DNA from: Brumicola pallidula DSM 14239 = ACAM 615
GTDB taxonomy: Bacteria; Pseudomonadota; Gammaproteobacteria; Enterobacterales; Alteromonadaceae
Reading direction: 5' to 3'
NCBI RefSeq assembly: GCF_000428905.1
Contig: NZ_AUAV01000016.1
Span: forward strand, 1-64,000
Length of the DNA: 64,000 nucleotides
The notes below the pieces were generated by a model. It saw only the letters and a list, made by a program, of their open reading frames with translations. It searched no databases and was not told where the DNA came from. Below, piece after piece: positions 1-8,187 of the stretch. The translations under genes were made by a program, and so were the position numbers. Each line of letters opens with the position of its first letter. Position 1 is the stretch's first letter.

Positions 1-1145
1 CATGTTTTAATGAATTTCCCAACCCATAATCCACCAGTATAGCGTGCTGCCTTCTTAGTTGGTAGTGTATGGTTTGTGCCGATGCATTTATCGCCATAGG
101 ACACATTCGTTTCGGGTCCTAAAAATAAGGCCCCAAAGTTTTGCATATTGTCTTTGAAGTAGTCTATGTTTCTGGTCATTACCTGCACGTGTTCGGATGC
201 AAGGTTGTTTGCAGCGTCTAGCATTTCTTCGTAAGTATCGCACAAAATCACCTCACCAAAGTCGCGCCATGCTTGTCCAGCAATCTCACCCGTGGGTAAT
301 ATCGTTAACTGGCGTTCAACTTCTAACATGGTTTCTTTTGCTAGTGCTTCACTATTGGTTATCAGTACGACTGGTGAAGTTGGACCATGCTCTGCTTGAC
401 CTAGCAAATCTGCTGCACATAACTCGCCATCGACACTGTCATCAGCGATAACTAATGTTTCGGTGGGGCCAGCAAACAAGTCAATACCAACACGCCCGAA
501 TAGCTGGCGCTTGGCCTCTGCGACAAACGCATTACCTGGGCCAACAATCATGTCTACAGGGGCAATGGTTTGGGTACCAATAGCCATTGCTGCCACTGCT
601 TGCACGCCGCCAAAGCAATATATTTCATCCGCTCCCGCCATGTCCATCGCAACGACTATGGCTGGTGATGGTTTACCATCAAAAGGAGGTGCACAGGCAA
701 TAACGCGTTTTACGCCGGCTACTTTAGCGGTCACTACACTCATATGGGCCGATGCAACGAGGGGATATTTGCCACCAGGGACATAGCAACCAACCGACTC
801 CATTGGAATGTGTTTATGACCAAGGGTAACGCCCGGTAGGGTTTCTACTTCGACATCTTTCATCGAGTCGCGTTGGATTTGGGCAAAGTTCCTGACTTGT
901 GCTTGTGCCCAACGAATATCGGAAATAACTTGCTCATCAAGTTCGGAATAACACGCTGCTATTTCCTCTTTTGAGAGACGAAATGAGGTGGGAGACCACT
1001 GGTCGAATTTTTCCGAATATTCTCTGACCGCTTCATCACCCTTGTTCTCTATATTGCTAATAATGTCCTCAACAATAGTTTGTACTTTTTTGTTTGACGC
1101 TACCTTCTCTTCTTGAGTAGGGCCTTTCTTTAAATACGTAATCAT
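1..1145 (-). CDS. Histidinol-dehydrogenase-family enzyme, sulfopropanediol dehydrogenase (HpsN)-like, partial
   Basis: The reading frame starts at an ATG (1145-1143) behind a GGAG ribosome site and is still open at the left window edge, giving 381 codons; about 50 C-terminal residues are probably missing. It shows HisD-fold signatures: [12 protein letters not shown], which carries the Gln/His metal ligands, and [13 protein letters not shown] near the visible end, which carries the Asp and the conserved NHxLPT. Family members are NAD- and zinc-dependent alcohol dehydrogenases that oxidise an alcohol to a carboxylate in two steps. The context is catabolic (SDR, cupin, MFS exporter/importer), with no his genes. 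That fits the HpsN branch, which oxidises 2,3-dihydroxypropane-1-sulfonate to sulfolactate, better than histidine biosynthesis. Substrate is an inference; another polyol or amino alcohol is possible. Confidence 0.8.
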   Translation of the reverse strand, partial: MITYLKKGPTQEEKVASNKKVQTIVEDIISNIENKGDEAVREYSEKFDQWSPTSFRLSKEEIAACYSELDEQVISDIRWAQAQVRNFAQIQRDSMKDVEVETLPGVTLGHKHIPMESVGCYVPGGKYPLVASAHMSVVTAKVAGVKRVIACAPPFDGKPSPAIVVAMDMAGADEIYCFGGVQAVAAMAIGTQTIAPVDMIVGPGNAFVAEAKRQLFGRVGIDLFAGPTETLVIADDSVDGELCAADLLGQAEHGPTSPVVLITNSEALAKETMLEVERQLTILPTGEIAGQAWRDFGEVILCDTYEEMLDAANNLASEHVQVMTRNIDYFKDNMQNFGALFLGPETNVSYGDKCIGTNHTLPTKKAARYTGGLWVGKFIKT

Positions 1146-1265
1146 TTTGGTGCTCCAAAGCATAATTATAAACGCGTAATTTCAACAAATTCCTTGCTAT
1201 TCAAATTATCCTACTCAATAATGACTTCGAATGCAAAGTATAATTTTAAGGTGAAAGGTAAACTG

Positions 1266-2006
1266 ATGTCAGGGTTTAGCAACGATCTATTAGCAGGAAA
1301 ATCGATTTTAGTCACAGGCGCAGGGAAAGGAATAGGCCGAGCGTGCGCTCTTTTGGCCGCACAATCTGGCGCTCATGTAATTGCGGTCGCTAGAACGCAT
1401 GCAGACCTTGCTAGTTTGCAACAATTAGCGCCTCAAAATATCGAAATTTGGGAAGATGACGTTACTAACGATTCATTTATTCAACGAGTTCGAAAATTAA
1501 GTAAATTAGACGGCTTAGTCAACAATGTCGGCATTAACCGTGTGGCACCAATCCTTGAGCAAGAAGAGCAAGACTTAGACGATGTGGTTGATATAAACAT
1601 TAAAAGTATGTACCGGACCGCAAAAGCGGCAGCCGCTAAGATGACAGTGTCTGGAGGTGCAATTGTTAATATGTCGTCACAAATGGGGTTTGTAGGTTCA
1701 CCTAACCGCACTCTTTATTGTATGTCCAAACATGCGGTTGAAGGATTGAGCAAAGCCATGGCGGTTGAGTTGGCTGAAAAACGCATTCGCGTGAATACAG
1801 TCGCCCCCACATTTGTACTAACTCCGCTAACTGAGCCAATGTTTGAAAATCCAGAATTTAAAAAGTTTGTTTACGAGATGATCCCCATGAAATCATTGGC
1901 TAGCACAGATGATGTAGCGAATGCTTGTGTGTTTTTGTTAAGTAAATTATCGGCAATGATTACAGGTACCTGTATCAAAGTTGACGGCGGCTGGACAGCA
2001 CGTTAG
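1266..2006 (+). CDS. Short-chain dehydrogenase/reductase (SDR)
   Basis: A 246-residue classical SDR. The N-terminal Rossmann fold carries TGAGKGIG, the NNVG motif follows, and the catalytic Ser-Tyr-Lys set is visible as MSSQMG and YCMSK. It should oxidise or reduce a secondary alcohol/ketone with NAD(P). An upstream in-frame start at 1194 exists, but the ATG at 1266 is preferred: it has AAGGT just upstream and leads directly into the usual SDR N-terminus (LLAGKSILVTG). It is divergent from the HisD-like gene and lies 21 bases before the bicupin gene, so it probably heads an operon. In known DHPS (hps) clusters two SDRs, HpsO and HpsP, interconvert the enantiomers of the HpsN substrate; this protein could play such a role, but that is context inference only. 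Confidence 0.85.
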   Translation: MSGFSNDLLAGKSILVTGAGKGIGRACALLAAQSGAHVIAVARTHADLASLQQLAPQNIEIWEDDVTNDSFIQRVRKLSKLDGLVNNVGINRVAPILEQEEQDLDDVVDINIKSMYRTAKAAAAKMTVSGGAIVNMSSQMGFVGSPNRTLYCMSKHAVEGLSKAMAVELAEKRIRVNTVAPTFVLTPLTEPMFENPEFKKFVYEMIPMKSLASTDDVANACVFLLSKLSAMITGTCIKVDGGWTAR

Positions 2007-2027
2007 CTATTAAAAAGAGGAAAAATA

Positions 2028-3047
2028 ATGTCTTTAAAAGAAAGAACAGTTCGTTATGACGAATTGAAAGCGTGTATGACAGCTTTCATAGATACACGCA
2101 GCCCAGGTTCAGATAAAAAAGAAAACTTTACGATAATCGGGCCGGGCGTGGCTGAAAATCCAGAACAACATGTGCATATTGGTATTCCCCACGGATTTAA
2201 TATTGGTGGTGCGCGCCAACCTGCTGGATGTTTAAACTCTCAGCATAGTCACTTAACCGAAGAAGTATTTCTTGTACATACCGGTAAATGGGATTTTATG
2301 TCGGGCGTGGCGGGCAAAGATGGACGTATTACATTGTCAGCAGGGGACGTCATTTCAATTCCTACTGATATATTTAGAGGCTTTGAATGTATTGAAGGAT
2401 TGCTAGACGGGCAACATAAAGGATTAGGGTACTTGCACGCAGTATTAGGAAAAGATGATCCTGGTCGCGTGTTATGGACGCCCGACGTTTTTGATTTGGC
2501 CACAGAATATGGACTTGTATTGCTAGCGGATGGTTCTCTGGTAGACACAAATAAAGGTCAAACCATTCCTGATAATAGTGTCCCTATGCCGGTTACATCA
2601 AAAGAACAGATTGCCACGCACCGTATAGTGAACAGCAAAGACTTAATTGACATCGTTCTGCATAAAGACGATTTTAGCTGGCAAAGTGATACGTTAATGT
2701 CTCAATTTGACGGCGTTGAAGAAGCATCACTGGTTGGTCTCGCTTCACCAAAAGAACATATCAAGGCATCTAAACTAAATTGGTCTCATGGCTTTGTGAT
2801 GCGTGCTGTTAAGCTGCAGTCTAATGCACTTATTCAAGCACATACACGCTCAGAAGAAGAGGTGATTTTTGTCCATAAAGGTAGCTTGACGATGAAGGTA
2901 GACAATGAAGCTATTATGCTCAGCGAAGGTGATAATTTCAGCACACCAATCGGTAGTGTTCGTGACTTTGAAAATACAGGTAAAGAAGACTGTATCGTTT
3001 ATATAACGAGGCGAGGGGACGTACCCGAGGTTCCTACTTTTATATGA
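2028..3047 (+). CDS. Two-domain cupin protein
   Basis: 339 residues with two cupin barrels: the first around residues 75-135 (HSHLTEEVFLVHTGKWDF, then GDVISIPT), the second around residues 270-325 (HTRSEEEVIFVHKGSLTMK, then GDNFSTPIGSVRDFEN). Both copies keep the H-x-H/E-type metal-binding motif 1, and the second keeps motif 2. Bicupins of this kind include dioxygenases, isomerases and decarboxylases acting on small catabolic substrates; the exact reaction cannot be read from the sequence. A strong AGAGGAAAA ribosome site precedes the ATG, and the gene follows the SDR by 21 bases. It is followed by a rho-independent terminator, so the SDR and bicupin form a two-gene unit. Confidence 0.75.
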   Translation: MSLKERTVRYDELKACMTAFIDTRSPGSDKKENFTIIGPGVAENPEQHVHIGIPHGFNIGGARQPAGCLNSQHSHLTEEVFLVHTGKWDFMSGVAGKDGRITLSAGDVISIPTDIFRGFECIEGLLDGQHKGLGYLHAVLGKDDPGRVLWTPDVFDLATEYGLVLLADGSLVDTNKGQTIPDNSVPMPVTSKEQIATHRIVNSKDLIDIVLHKDDFSWQSDTLMSQFDGVEEASLVGLASPKEHIKASKLNWSHGFVMRAVKLQSNALIQAHTRSEEEVIFVHKGSLTMKVDNEAIMLSEGDNFSTPIGSVRDFENTGKEDCIVYITRRGDVPEVPTFI

Positions 3048-3134
3048 ATGAATTACGTGTTGAGCACGATATGGACGGCATGTTGTAATTGCATTGATTG
3101 CATCGTATATTAAATTGCTTCACCGCATTATATT

Positions 3135-3167
3135 AAAACCCACAAGCTTTTTGGTTTGTGGGTTTTT
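3135..3167 (+). terminator. Rho-independent terminator after the bicupin gene
   Basis: An 11-bp perfect stem: AAAACCCACAA at 3135-3145 pairs with TTGTGGGTTTT at 3156-3166, closing a 10-nt loop, and the run of T continues to 3167. It separates the SDR-bicupin unit from the MFS gene. Confidence 0.8.
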
Positions 3168-3188
3168 CATTATTAGAGTTCAACATTA

Positions 3189-4388
3189 ATGACGCAATCT
3201 CATACTTCTAACGTGTTAGCAAAACGCACACTCCTGCTAGCGGCCGCAGCTATGGGTTTTGCGCAAACAGTATTATTTGCAATATTAGCCCCGCTTGGAA
3301 GAGAAATTGGCTTAATTGAAGTGCAAATTGGCGCTATTATTTCTGCCTCATCATTAACCCTTTTTCTGGTCAGCCCTTTTTGGGGACGTGCTAGTGATCG
3401 GTGGGGTAGAAGAAAAATTTTGCTGATAGGTTTGTTTGGTTATTCAGCAGGAACAGTGATGTTTGCGGGTGTGTTTCAAATTGCGCTTTGGGGTTACCTT
3501 GTGCCCTTAACCGCACTCGTTTTATTAATGGTGACTCGAGTTGCCAATGCAACGGTAATGGCAGCTGTGTCACCATCGGCTAATGCGTACATGGCCGACA
3601 TTACGACCGTACAAGACCGCATTAAAGGTATGGGAGCTATCGGTGCCGCAGGAAATATTGGCTCGATATTAGGCCCCGCTGTTGGTGGATTACTCGCCAG
3701 TATTAGTTTACTAACGCCGCTGTATTTTTCGGTTTTGCTAACGCTAGCCGCAGCAGTGTTAACACTTTTTGCTTTACCGGAGTTGCCAAAAGTTAGCGTA
3801 ATAAAAAAGCCACCGAGACTCAAATATTCTGATCCAAGAATTTTTCCGCTAGTGGTTGCTGGCGTACTTTTGTTTATGGGCTTTGCCATTATGCAACAAA
3901 CTATTGCGTTTCGTTTTCAAGATCAGTTGGGCCTCAGTGGTATTGAAACTGCCAAAATTGTTGGGTTTAGTTTGATGTTTTCTGCCGCTGCCGCACTATT
4001 TGTGCAACTGCTAGTCATACCTCGCTTGTCTGTGAGGCCCTTCGTGTTACTTAGAATATCGATGCCTATAATGATGATCGCTTTTGCAATTATGGCTTTG
4101 GGTCACTCCCAGAGCATGTATATATTGTCTATGTGTATTCTAGGAATGGGTATGGGTCTCGCAGGGCCCGGATTTATGGCTGGCGCCTCTATTGCTGTCT
4201 CATCTGAAGAGCAGGGAGCCGTCGCCGGCATAGCTGGTTCCTGTCCGCCTCTGGGGTTCGCAATAGGACCATTACTAGGGACTTATCTATACTCAATAGA
4301 TGGTGCGTTACCGTACTGGTTTGCCTTTGGAAGTTACTTCATATTGTTCTTCTTTACGCTTAAGTTTAAAGATAAAAATAAACTATAG
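3189..4388 (+). CDS. MFS transporter
   Basis: 399 residues, highly hydrophobic, with about twelve predicted membrane helices. The loop after helix 2 carries the major-facilitator signature GRASDRWGRRKILL (motif A), and MADITTVQDRIKGMG / GPAVGG follow in the 4-5 region as in the TetA/DHA1 antiporter class. It lies next to the HisD-like, SDR and cupin genes, so it may import or export the substrate or an end product of that pathway, as HpsU does in DHPS clusters. DHA1 members are more often drug or metabolite exporters, so the direction is open. Confidence 0.8.
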   Translation: MTQSHTSNVLAKRTLLLAAAAMGFAQTVLFAILAPLGREIGLIEVQIGAIISASSLTLFLVSPFWGRASDRWGRRKILLIGLFGYSAGTVMFAGVFQIALWGYLVPLTALVLLMVTRVANATVMAAVSPSANAYMADITTVQDRIKGMGAIGAAGNIGSILGPAVGGLLASISLLTPLYFSVLLTLAAAVLTLFALPELPKVSVIKKPPRLKYSDPRIFPLVVAGVLLFMGFAIMQQTIAFRFQDQLGLSGIETAKIVGFSLMFSAAAALFVQLLVIPRLSVRPFVLLRISMPIMMIAFAIMALGHSQSMYILSMCILGMGMGLAGPGFMAGASIAVSSEEQGAVAGIAGSCPPLGFAIGPLLGTYLYSIDGALPYWFAFGSYFILFFFTLKFKDKNKL

Positions 4389-4466
4389 TCGTTTGTTTAG
4401 GCATTATTCGAGATCTAATTTAAAGCTACTTGAGTATTAATTGCACATCAGTTGAAGGTGATATTT

Positions 4467-4781
4467 ATGATTAAAACCGTGTCTGCGTGCGCAAGCTTGT
4501 TAATAGAGCAGTATTTGGTTATGACCAGAGACGTAATGCCTAAAATGGCACGTGAACCTACAAATAAGTGGCCGGTAAGACACGATCACTGTTTTCAGCG
4601 CATAGTGCTTGATTCAGTATGTCGAGGAGTATGGTATGAGAGCATTAAGCGTCCAGCATACAAACACTTGGATCACGCGCAGGCGAAACTTGCGGTCAAT
4701 CTATGTAATCAAATTATTGCGGGTCAGGTTGACTTGTCTCGATTAAATTTACAGTCGCTTACTTGGCGTGGCAAACGCTAA
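4467..4781 (+). CDS. Small conserved hypothetical protein
   Basis: 104 residues from the ATG at 4467, which has GAAGGTGA seven bases upstream; a longer form from a TTG at 4452 is less likely because that codon lies inside the ribosome site. The sequence (MAREPTNKWPVRHDHCFQRI, VWYESI, PAYKHL, SLTWRGKR) resembles a short family common in Alteromonadales and Vibrionales that is often labelled GCN5-related without real support. No catalytic motif is visible. It precedes another small gene by 35 bases and the two may be co-transcribed. Confidence 0.65.
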   Translation: MIKTVSACASLLIEQYLVMTRDVMPKMAREPTNKWPVRHDHCFQRIVLDSVCRGVWYESIKRPAYKHLDHAQAKLAVNLCNQIIAGQVDLSRLNLQSLTWRGKR

Positions 4782-4816
4782 TTAATGTTTTAAATAACGA
4801 CGGATAAGACGTTCCT

Positions 4817-5014
4817 ATGCCCAAACGTACTTCACTAAAAGATGCCAAACTAATAGACGATGCCAGTGATGTTGAGGGCGTCGTATCTGATAAACGTTCA
4901 GGATGGCGCGCAAATGCGGCAACTGCGCGTCGCCGCCAGAGGCGCTACAAAAAGCGTCTGGTTGGTGAGTTGGTAAACCTAACACAAGAAAACGAGTTTG
5001 AACTTGGGGAGTAG
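4817..5014 (+). CDS. Small basic hypothetical protein
   Basis: 65 residues, rich in Lys/Arg in the middle (TARRRQRRYKKRL) and acidic at the C-terminus. It looks like a small nucleic-acid- or ribosome-associated protein, but no family is recognised. It follows the 4467 gene closely on the same strand and is followed by a good terminator stem at 5077-5098, which supports it being a real transcribed gene. Confidence 0.55.
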   Translation: MPKRTSLKDAKLIDDASDVEGVVSDKRSGWRANAATARRRQRRYKKRLVGELVNLTQENEFELGE

Positions 5015-5076
5015 TAAGGTCTCTTGTTTTGCATATTCGCTGTGTATATTTGCTGTGCACAATAGTGGCGAGGTCT

Positions 5077-5110
5077 AGCTTGCTCTATTGAGCAAGCTGT
5101 CTTATTTTTA
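5077..5110. terminator. Terminator hairpin between convergent genes
   Basis: Perfect 9-bp stem AGCTTGCTC (5077-5085) with GAGCAAGCT (5090-5098) around a TATT loop. A T-rich tail (CTTATTTTTA) follows on the + strand, so it best serves the small genes from the left. It overlaps the stop codon of the convergent phytase gene and could act for both. Confidence 0.7.
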
Positions 5111-7061
5111 GTGTAATAAAATCATATAGGTATTCGCCAGAAACCAATTTGAAATTTTGCGGTGCCATTGGCATTACATTTCTACCATCTTGCACTACCA
5201 GTATGCCTTTAGGAAACCTATCGCCTAGAGCAACACTAACCACTTCAATACCATCCGTTTCAGATACCCCATCAATACCTAAGGCTTTGTTTGCGCTTAT
5301 CGCAAATACGCCCAACAGCTCGTTGTCAGCATCGATGCGATAAATAGCAAAACGATTATTTCCCTGGCTTGATACCACCAAAAACTTTTCGCCATCTATA
5401 CTATAAATACCCATCCCTTCAATGTCTGGCTTAACAGGTGCGTGAGCTTTTGCAATAAGAACAGGCTGTTCATTGATGTTATCGAGCTGCATTTTCCAAA
5501 CACCTGTCGATTCTTCACCAAAAAATAAGCGCTTGGTGTCGTCATCTACTACGCAACCCTCAGGCTGACTGTTGGCTCTGAAATAGTCAATTTTCTTCGC
5601 GCTAATATCGCTACTGTCGATGGCTAGTTGGTAGCGGTTAAATTGACCGTCCGTATCGTTAATAATTACCTCTAGCTGACCATCGTGCTGATACAAGCAC
5701 AGACCATAAACATCATTTAAGTCTGTTGGAATATCGGTCAAGTGCTTGGCAACGCCGAACTCATTGATACTAAAAACCGTCATCGATTGATTTGAGCGAT
5801 TGCTGGCCACCGCGATGTCTTTGTATTGGCCGTTGATCAATATGTTTTGACGAATATCGATATTATTTATTTTACCCACCGGTAATGTTTGCACCAACTC
5901 ACCGCGTAAACTATAAATATTTAGTCCATACTTTTTATCGGTGCCAAATATCAAACTTTTGTCGGGTTGACTGGCATTAATCCAAATAGCGGGGTCGTCG
6001 GCAGCATCACCAAAGCGTTGCACCGAATCAGTTTCAGCAACAGCATAAAACGTCTCTACTGTATCAAAATCGGTTTGATGGGCTTGCGCCTGTTGATTCG
6101 AAAGCCCGCCTTGATTATGCTCTTCAGCCAGCCAATCAATTTCCACAGCGTACAATTGTTGCTTATTTTCATCGTATCCCCCGAGCAATAATTTAGCTGT
6201 GTTTGTCGCAATATTAATTGAGTTTAACCGGACATCGCTGGGTAAGCTGATGTCTGGACGGGCAGGTAGTAAATTAGTATCGTCATTGGGATCGAAGGCC
6301 CAAATTTTATCACTGCCAGGGCTCGCTGCAAAAACATAACCTGACGAATGCGTACTGATACTTTCCACCTCTCCGGGCGTTGTAAAAGTGATCAATTTAC
6401 GTTCGTTTTCGCCTTCGCTGAGCGCATCATATTGCCATATTCCAATTTCTTCCTCTGCTATCAATAATTGATGTGTTTTATCTATAACCGCACAGTCAGA
6501 CATATTAGGACCAATATTTAAAGATCGAATGGCTTGTAAACTGGCGGAAAATTGATTACCGATAAGCTCAATATCAATCGCGTGATGTTGCAGAACACCT
6601 AAAGTGTCAATTGAAAATAAAGACAAACCATCACTCGTGTTGCCAAGGCATAAGCCTTCAATATCCGATTCATTTGCATGCAAACTCCCTAATTCATTAA
6701 ATGAGGCTTGCGCAAAATCATAATGTAGAAGATGAATAGTAGAAGTATCGTTGTCTAAGGCCGCAATTAATATCAGTTCTGGTTGCTGCACTGAAGAACG
6801 CCAATCAATAGTTGCCACCTTTCCCGCCCAACTGCTTATTGGCGTAAACTCCGGATCTATCCACGTTAGACCCTGAGCTGCATCGACAACTAACCAACCC
6901 TTGTTATCAGGTAAATAGACGGGATGCGCTTCTTGCCCCTGACTATTGATCTGCTTAAATGACAATATCTTGCTGGCCGTGGAATTTTGAACCGTGTTGA
7001 TATGACAACCACTGAGCAAAATCAAAACTGATAAAAAGTAAATACATTGGGTTATTTTCAT
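5085..7061 (-). CDS. Beta-propeller 3-phytase, dual-domain lipoprotein
   Basis: 658 residues with a lipoprotein signal (LILLSGC lipobox, Cys 19), so it is anchored outside the cytoplasm. The C-terminal half, from about residue 340, is a beta-propeller phytase: it has the signature DAADDPAIWIN, then SLIFGTDKKYGLNIYSL and the later SQPEGCVVDDDTKRLFFGEE. The N-terminal half is a second propeller repeat with the same strand pattern but no DDPA motif, as in dual-domain phytases where the first domain is incomplete and assists catalysis. The enzyme releases phosphate from phytate in a calcium-dependent way. Its start overlaps the 3' end of the upstream phosphatase gene by 4 bases, so the two are translationally coupled. 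Confidence 0.92.
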   Translation of the reverse strand: MKITQCIYFLSVLILLSGCHINTVQNSTASKILSFKQINSQGQEAHPVYLPDNKGWLVVDAAQGLTWIDPEFTPISSWAGKVATIDWRSSVQQPELILIAALDNDTSTIHLLHYDFAQASFNELGSLHANESDIEGLCLGNTSDGLSLFSIDTLGVLQHHAIDIELIGNQFSASLQAIRSLNIGPNMSDCAVIDKTHQLLIAEEEIGIWQYDALSEGENERKLITFTTPGEVESISTHSSGYVFAASPGSDKIWAFDPNDDTNLLPARPDISLPSDVRLNSINIATNTAKLLLGGYDENKQQLYAVEIDWLAEEHNQGGLSNQQAQAHQTDFDTVETFYAVAETDSVQRFGDAADDPAIWINASQPDKSLIFGTDKKYGLNIYSLRGELVQTLPVGKINNIDIRQNILINGQYKDIAVASNRSNQSMTVFSINEFGVAKHLTDIPTDLNDVYGLCLYQHDGQLEVIINDTDGQFNRYQLAIDSSDISAKKIDYFRANSQPEGCVVDDDTKRLFFGEESTGVWKMQLDNINEQPVLIAKAHAPVKPDIEGMGIYSIDGEKFLVVSSQGNNRFAIYRIDADNELLGVFAISANKALGIDGVSETDGIEVVSVALGDRFPKGILVVQDGRNVMPMAPQNFKLVSGEYLYDFITLKIRQLAQ

Positions 7062-8101
7062 TTGGCTTCTCGCTCTATGTCGTAACGGTAAACAACGTTG
7101 CCGTTGTCAGCAATAAACTGCATCACAAGAGCATCAGTGCCAATAGACAGAGCTGCAAAACCAGCGCTAGAGGATGAAAATCGAGTGAAATCTACTTTTC
7201 CCGTCGGGCGTAATTTTGAGCCAGCGCCTGAAATAAAATGTTCAACGGTTTTACCCTCTACTTGGTTGTGCTGTAAGTCGTGTTCATGCCCTGCAAAATA
7301 AGCATGTACTCGGTACTTTTCTAAAATAGGTTCTAGTACTGATTTGATCCCGTCAGTTGCACCATAACGTTTACCACTTGAATACAATGGATGATGTCCA
7401 AACACAATGCGCCAGTCCGCTTTACTGCTAGATAAAGTTTGATGCAGCCATGCGAGTTGGGCATCGGCATCTTGTTTTTGAGTTTCTTGGTATTTAGTCT
7501 CACCCTGATAGTCAGGATTAAGTGGACTGGTATCAATAAACAGTAAATGTGCCTGCGTTCCGTCATCAAGCGTAATTAGTTTTTCATAGTACTGTGCTGG
7601 CAACTCCCAACGTCGACTCACTTGACTGTAGTCAATTTGAGCTTGCCAATTGCCTCTATAATCGTGGTTTCCTAAGGTAGGATACCAATCGATAAATAAA
7701 TTAGGACCTTGGTAAATTTGTTCAAACGAGGTATTCCAAATGGGGTCGTCAATTGATGCCACTCCGTTATCGTAGAAATTGTCCCCAGTAGTAACTACCA
7801 TTTCTGCATCTAGATAATGAGATGCAATATCCATCCATTTAGCCACTGAACGTTGCGCATAATGTCCATTTCTACCCCAGTCTCCCAGTATCAATAGATC
7901 AACATCCGAGTCGTCGGCATACAGTTGTTTGATTTCATGGGTTTGGTAATATTTATCATCATAGCTTTTTTTATATTGGCCTTGTTTATAATAGCCTTGC
8001 TCATTAGTTAATGGCTGCGTGGCAAACGTTGGCGTAATCGTGATCAACTGCCAAAAAGCAATCAATAGGTAAATCGAACATGATTTAGGTATCTGACTCA
8101 T
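7058..8101 (-). CDS. Secreted metallophosphatase, purple/tartrate-resistant acid phosphatase type
   Basis: 347 residues from the ATG at 8101, which has GAGGAA just upstream; an ATG at 8122 lacks this. The N-terminus is a signal peptide ending near TFATQ. The calcineurin-like metal motifs appear in order: ILGDWG, TGDNFYDNGV, LGNHDYRGN, then FGHHPLYSSG and FAGHEHDLQH. The LGDWG opening and GDNFY spacing are those of small mammalian-type purple acid phosphatases. It should strip phosphate from organic esters, including lower inositol phosphates made by the phytase encoded next. Same operon as the phytase (4-base overlap) and the TonB receptor (gap 86 bases). Confidence 0.9.
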   Translation of the reverse strand: MSQIPKSCSIYLLIAFWQLITITPTFATQPLTNEQGYYKQGQYKKSYDDKYYQTHEIKQLYADDSDVDLLILGDWGRNGHYAQRSVAKWMDIASHYLDAEMVVTTGDNFYDNGVASIDDPIWNTSFEQIYQGPNLFIDWYPTLGNHDYRGNWQAQIDYSQVSRRWELPAQYYEKLITLDDGTQAHLLFIDTSPLNPDYQGETKYQETQKQDADAQLAWLHQTLSSSKADWRIVFGHHPLYSSGKRYGATDGIKSVLEPILEKYRVHAYFAGHEHDLQHNQVEGKTVEHFISGAGSKLRPTGKVDFTRFSSSSAGFAALSIGTDALVMQFIADNGNVVYRYDIEREAK

Positions 8102-8187
8102 AAATTCCTCAAAATGATGCAAGTCATCAACTGGGCCGATGACTCGCTATGCTTGTTATATGTTTCGGTAACTTAAATTTACGTCAA

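Noticed and set aside
1-1145. Histidine biosynthesis gene hisD
   Set aside because: The neighbours are an SDR, a bicupin and an MFS transporter, with no other his genes; the catabolic HpsN-like branch fits better.
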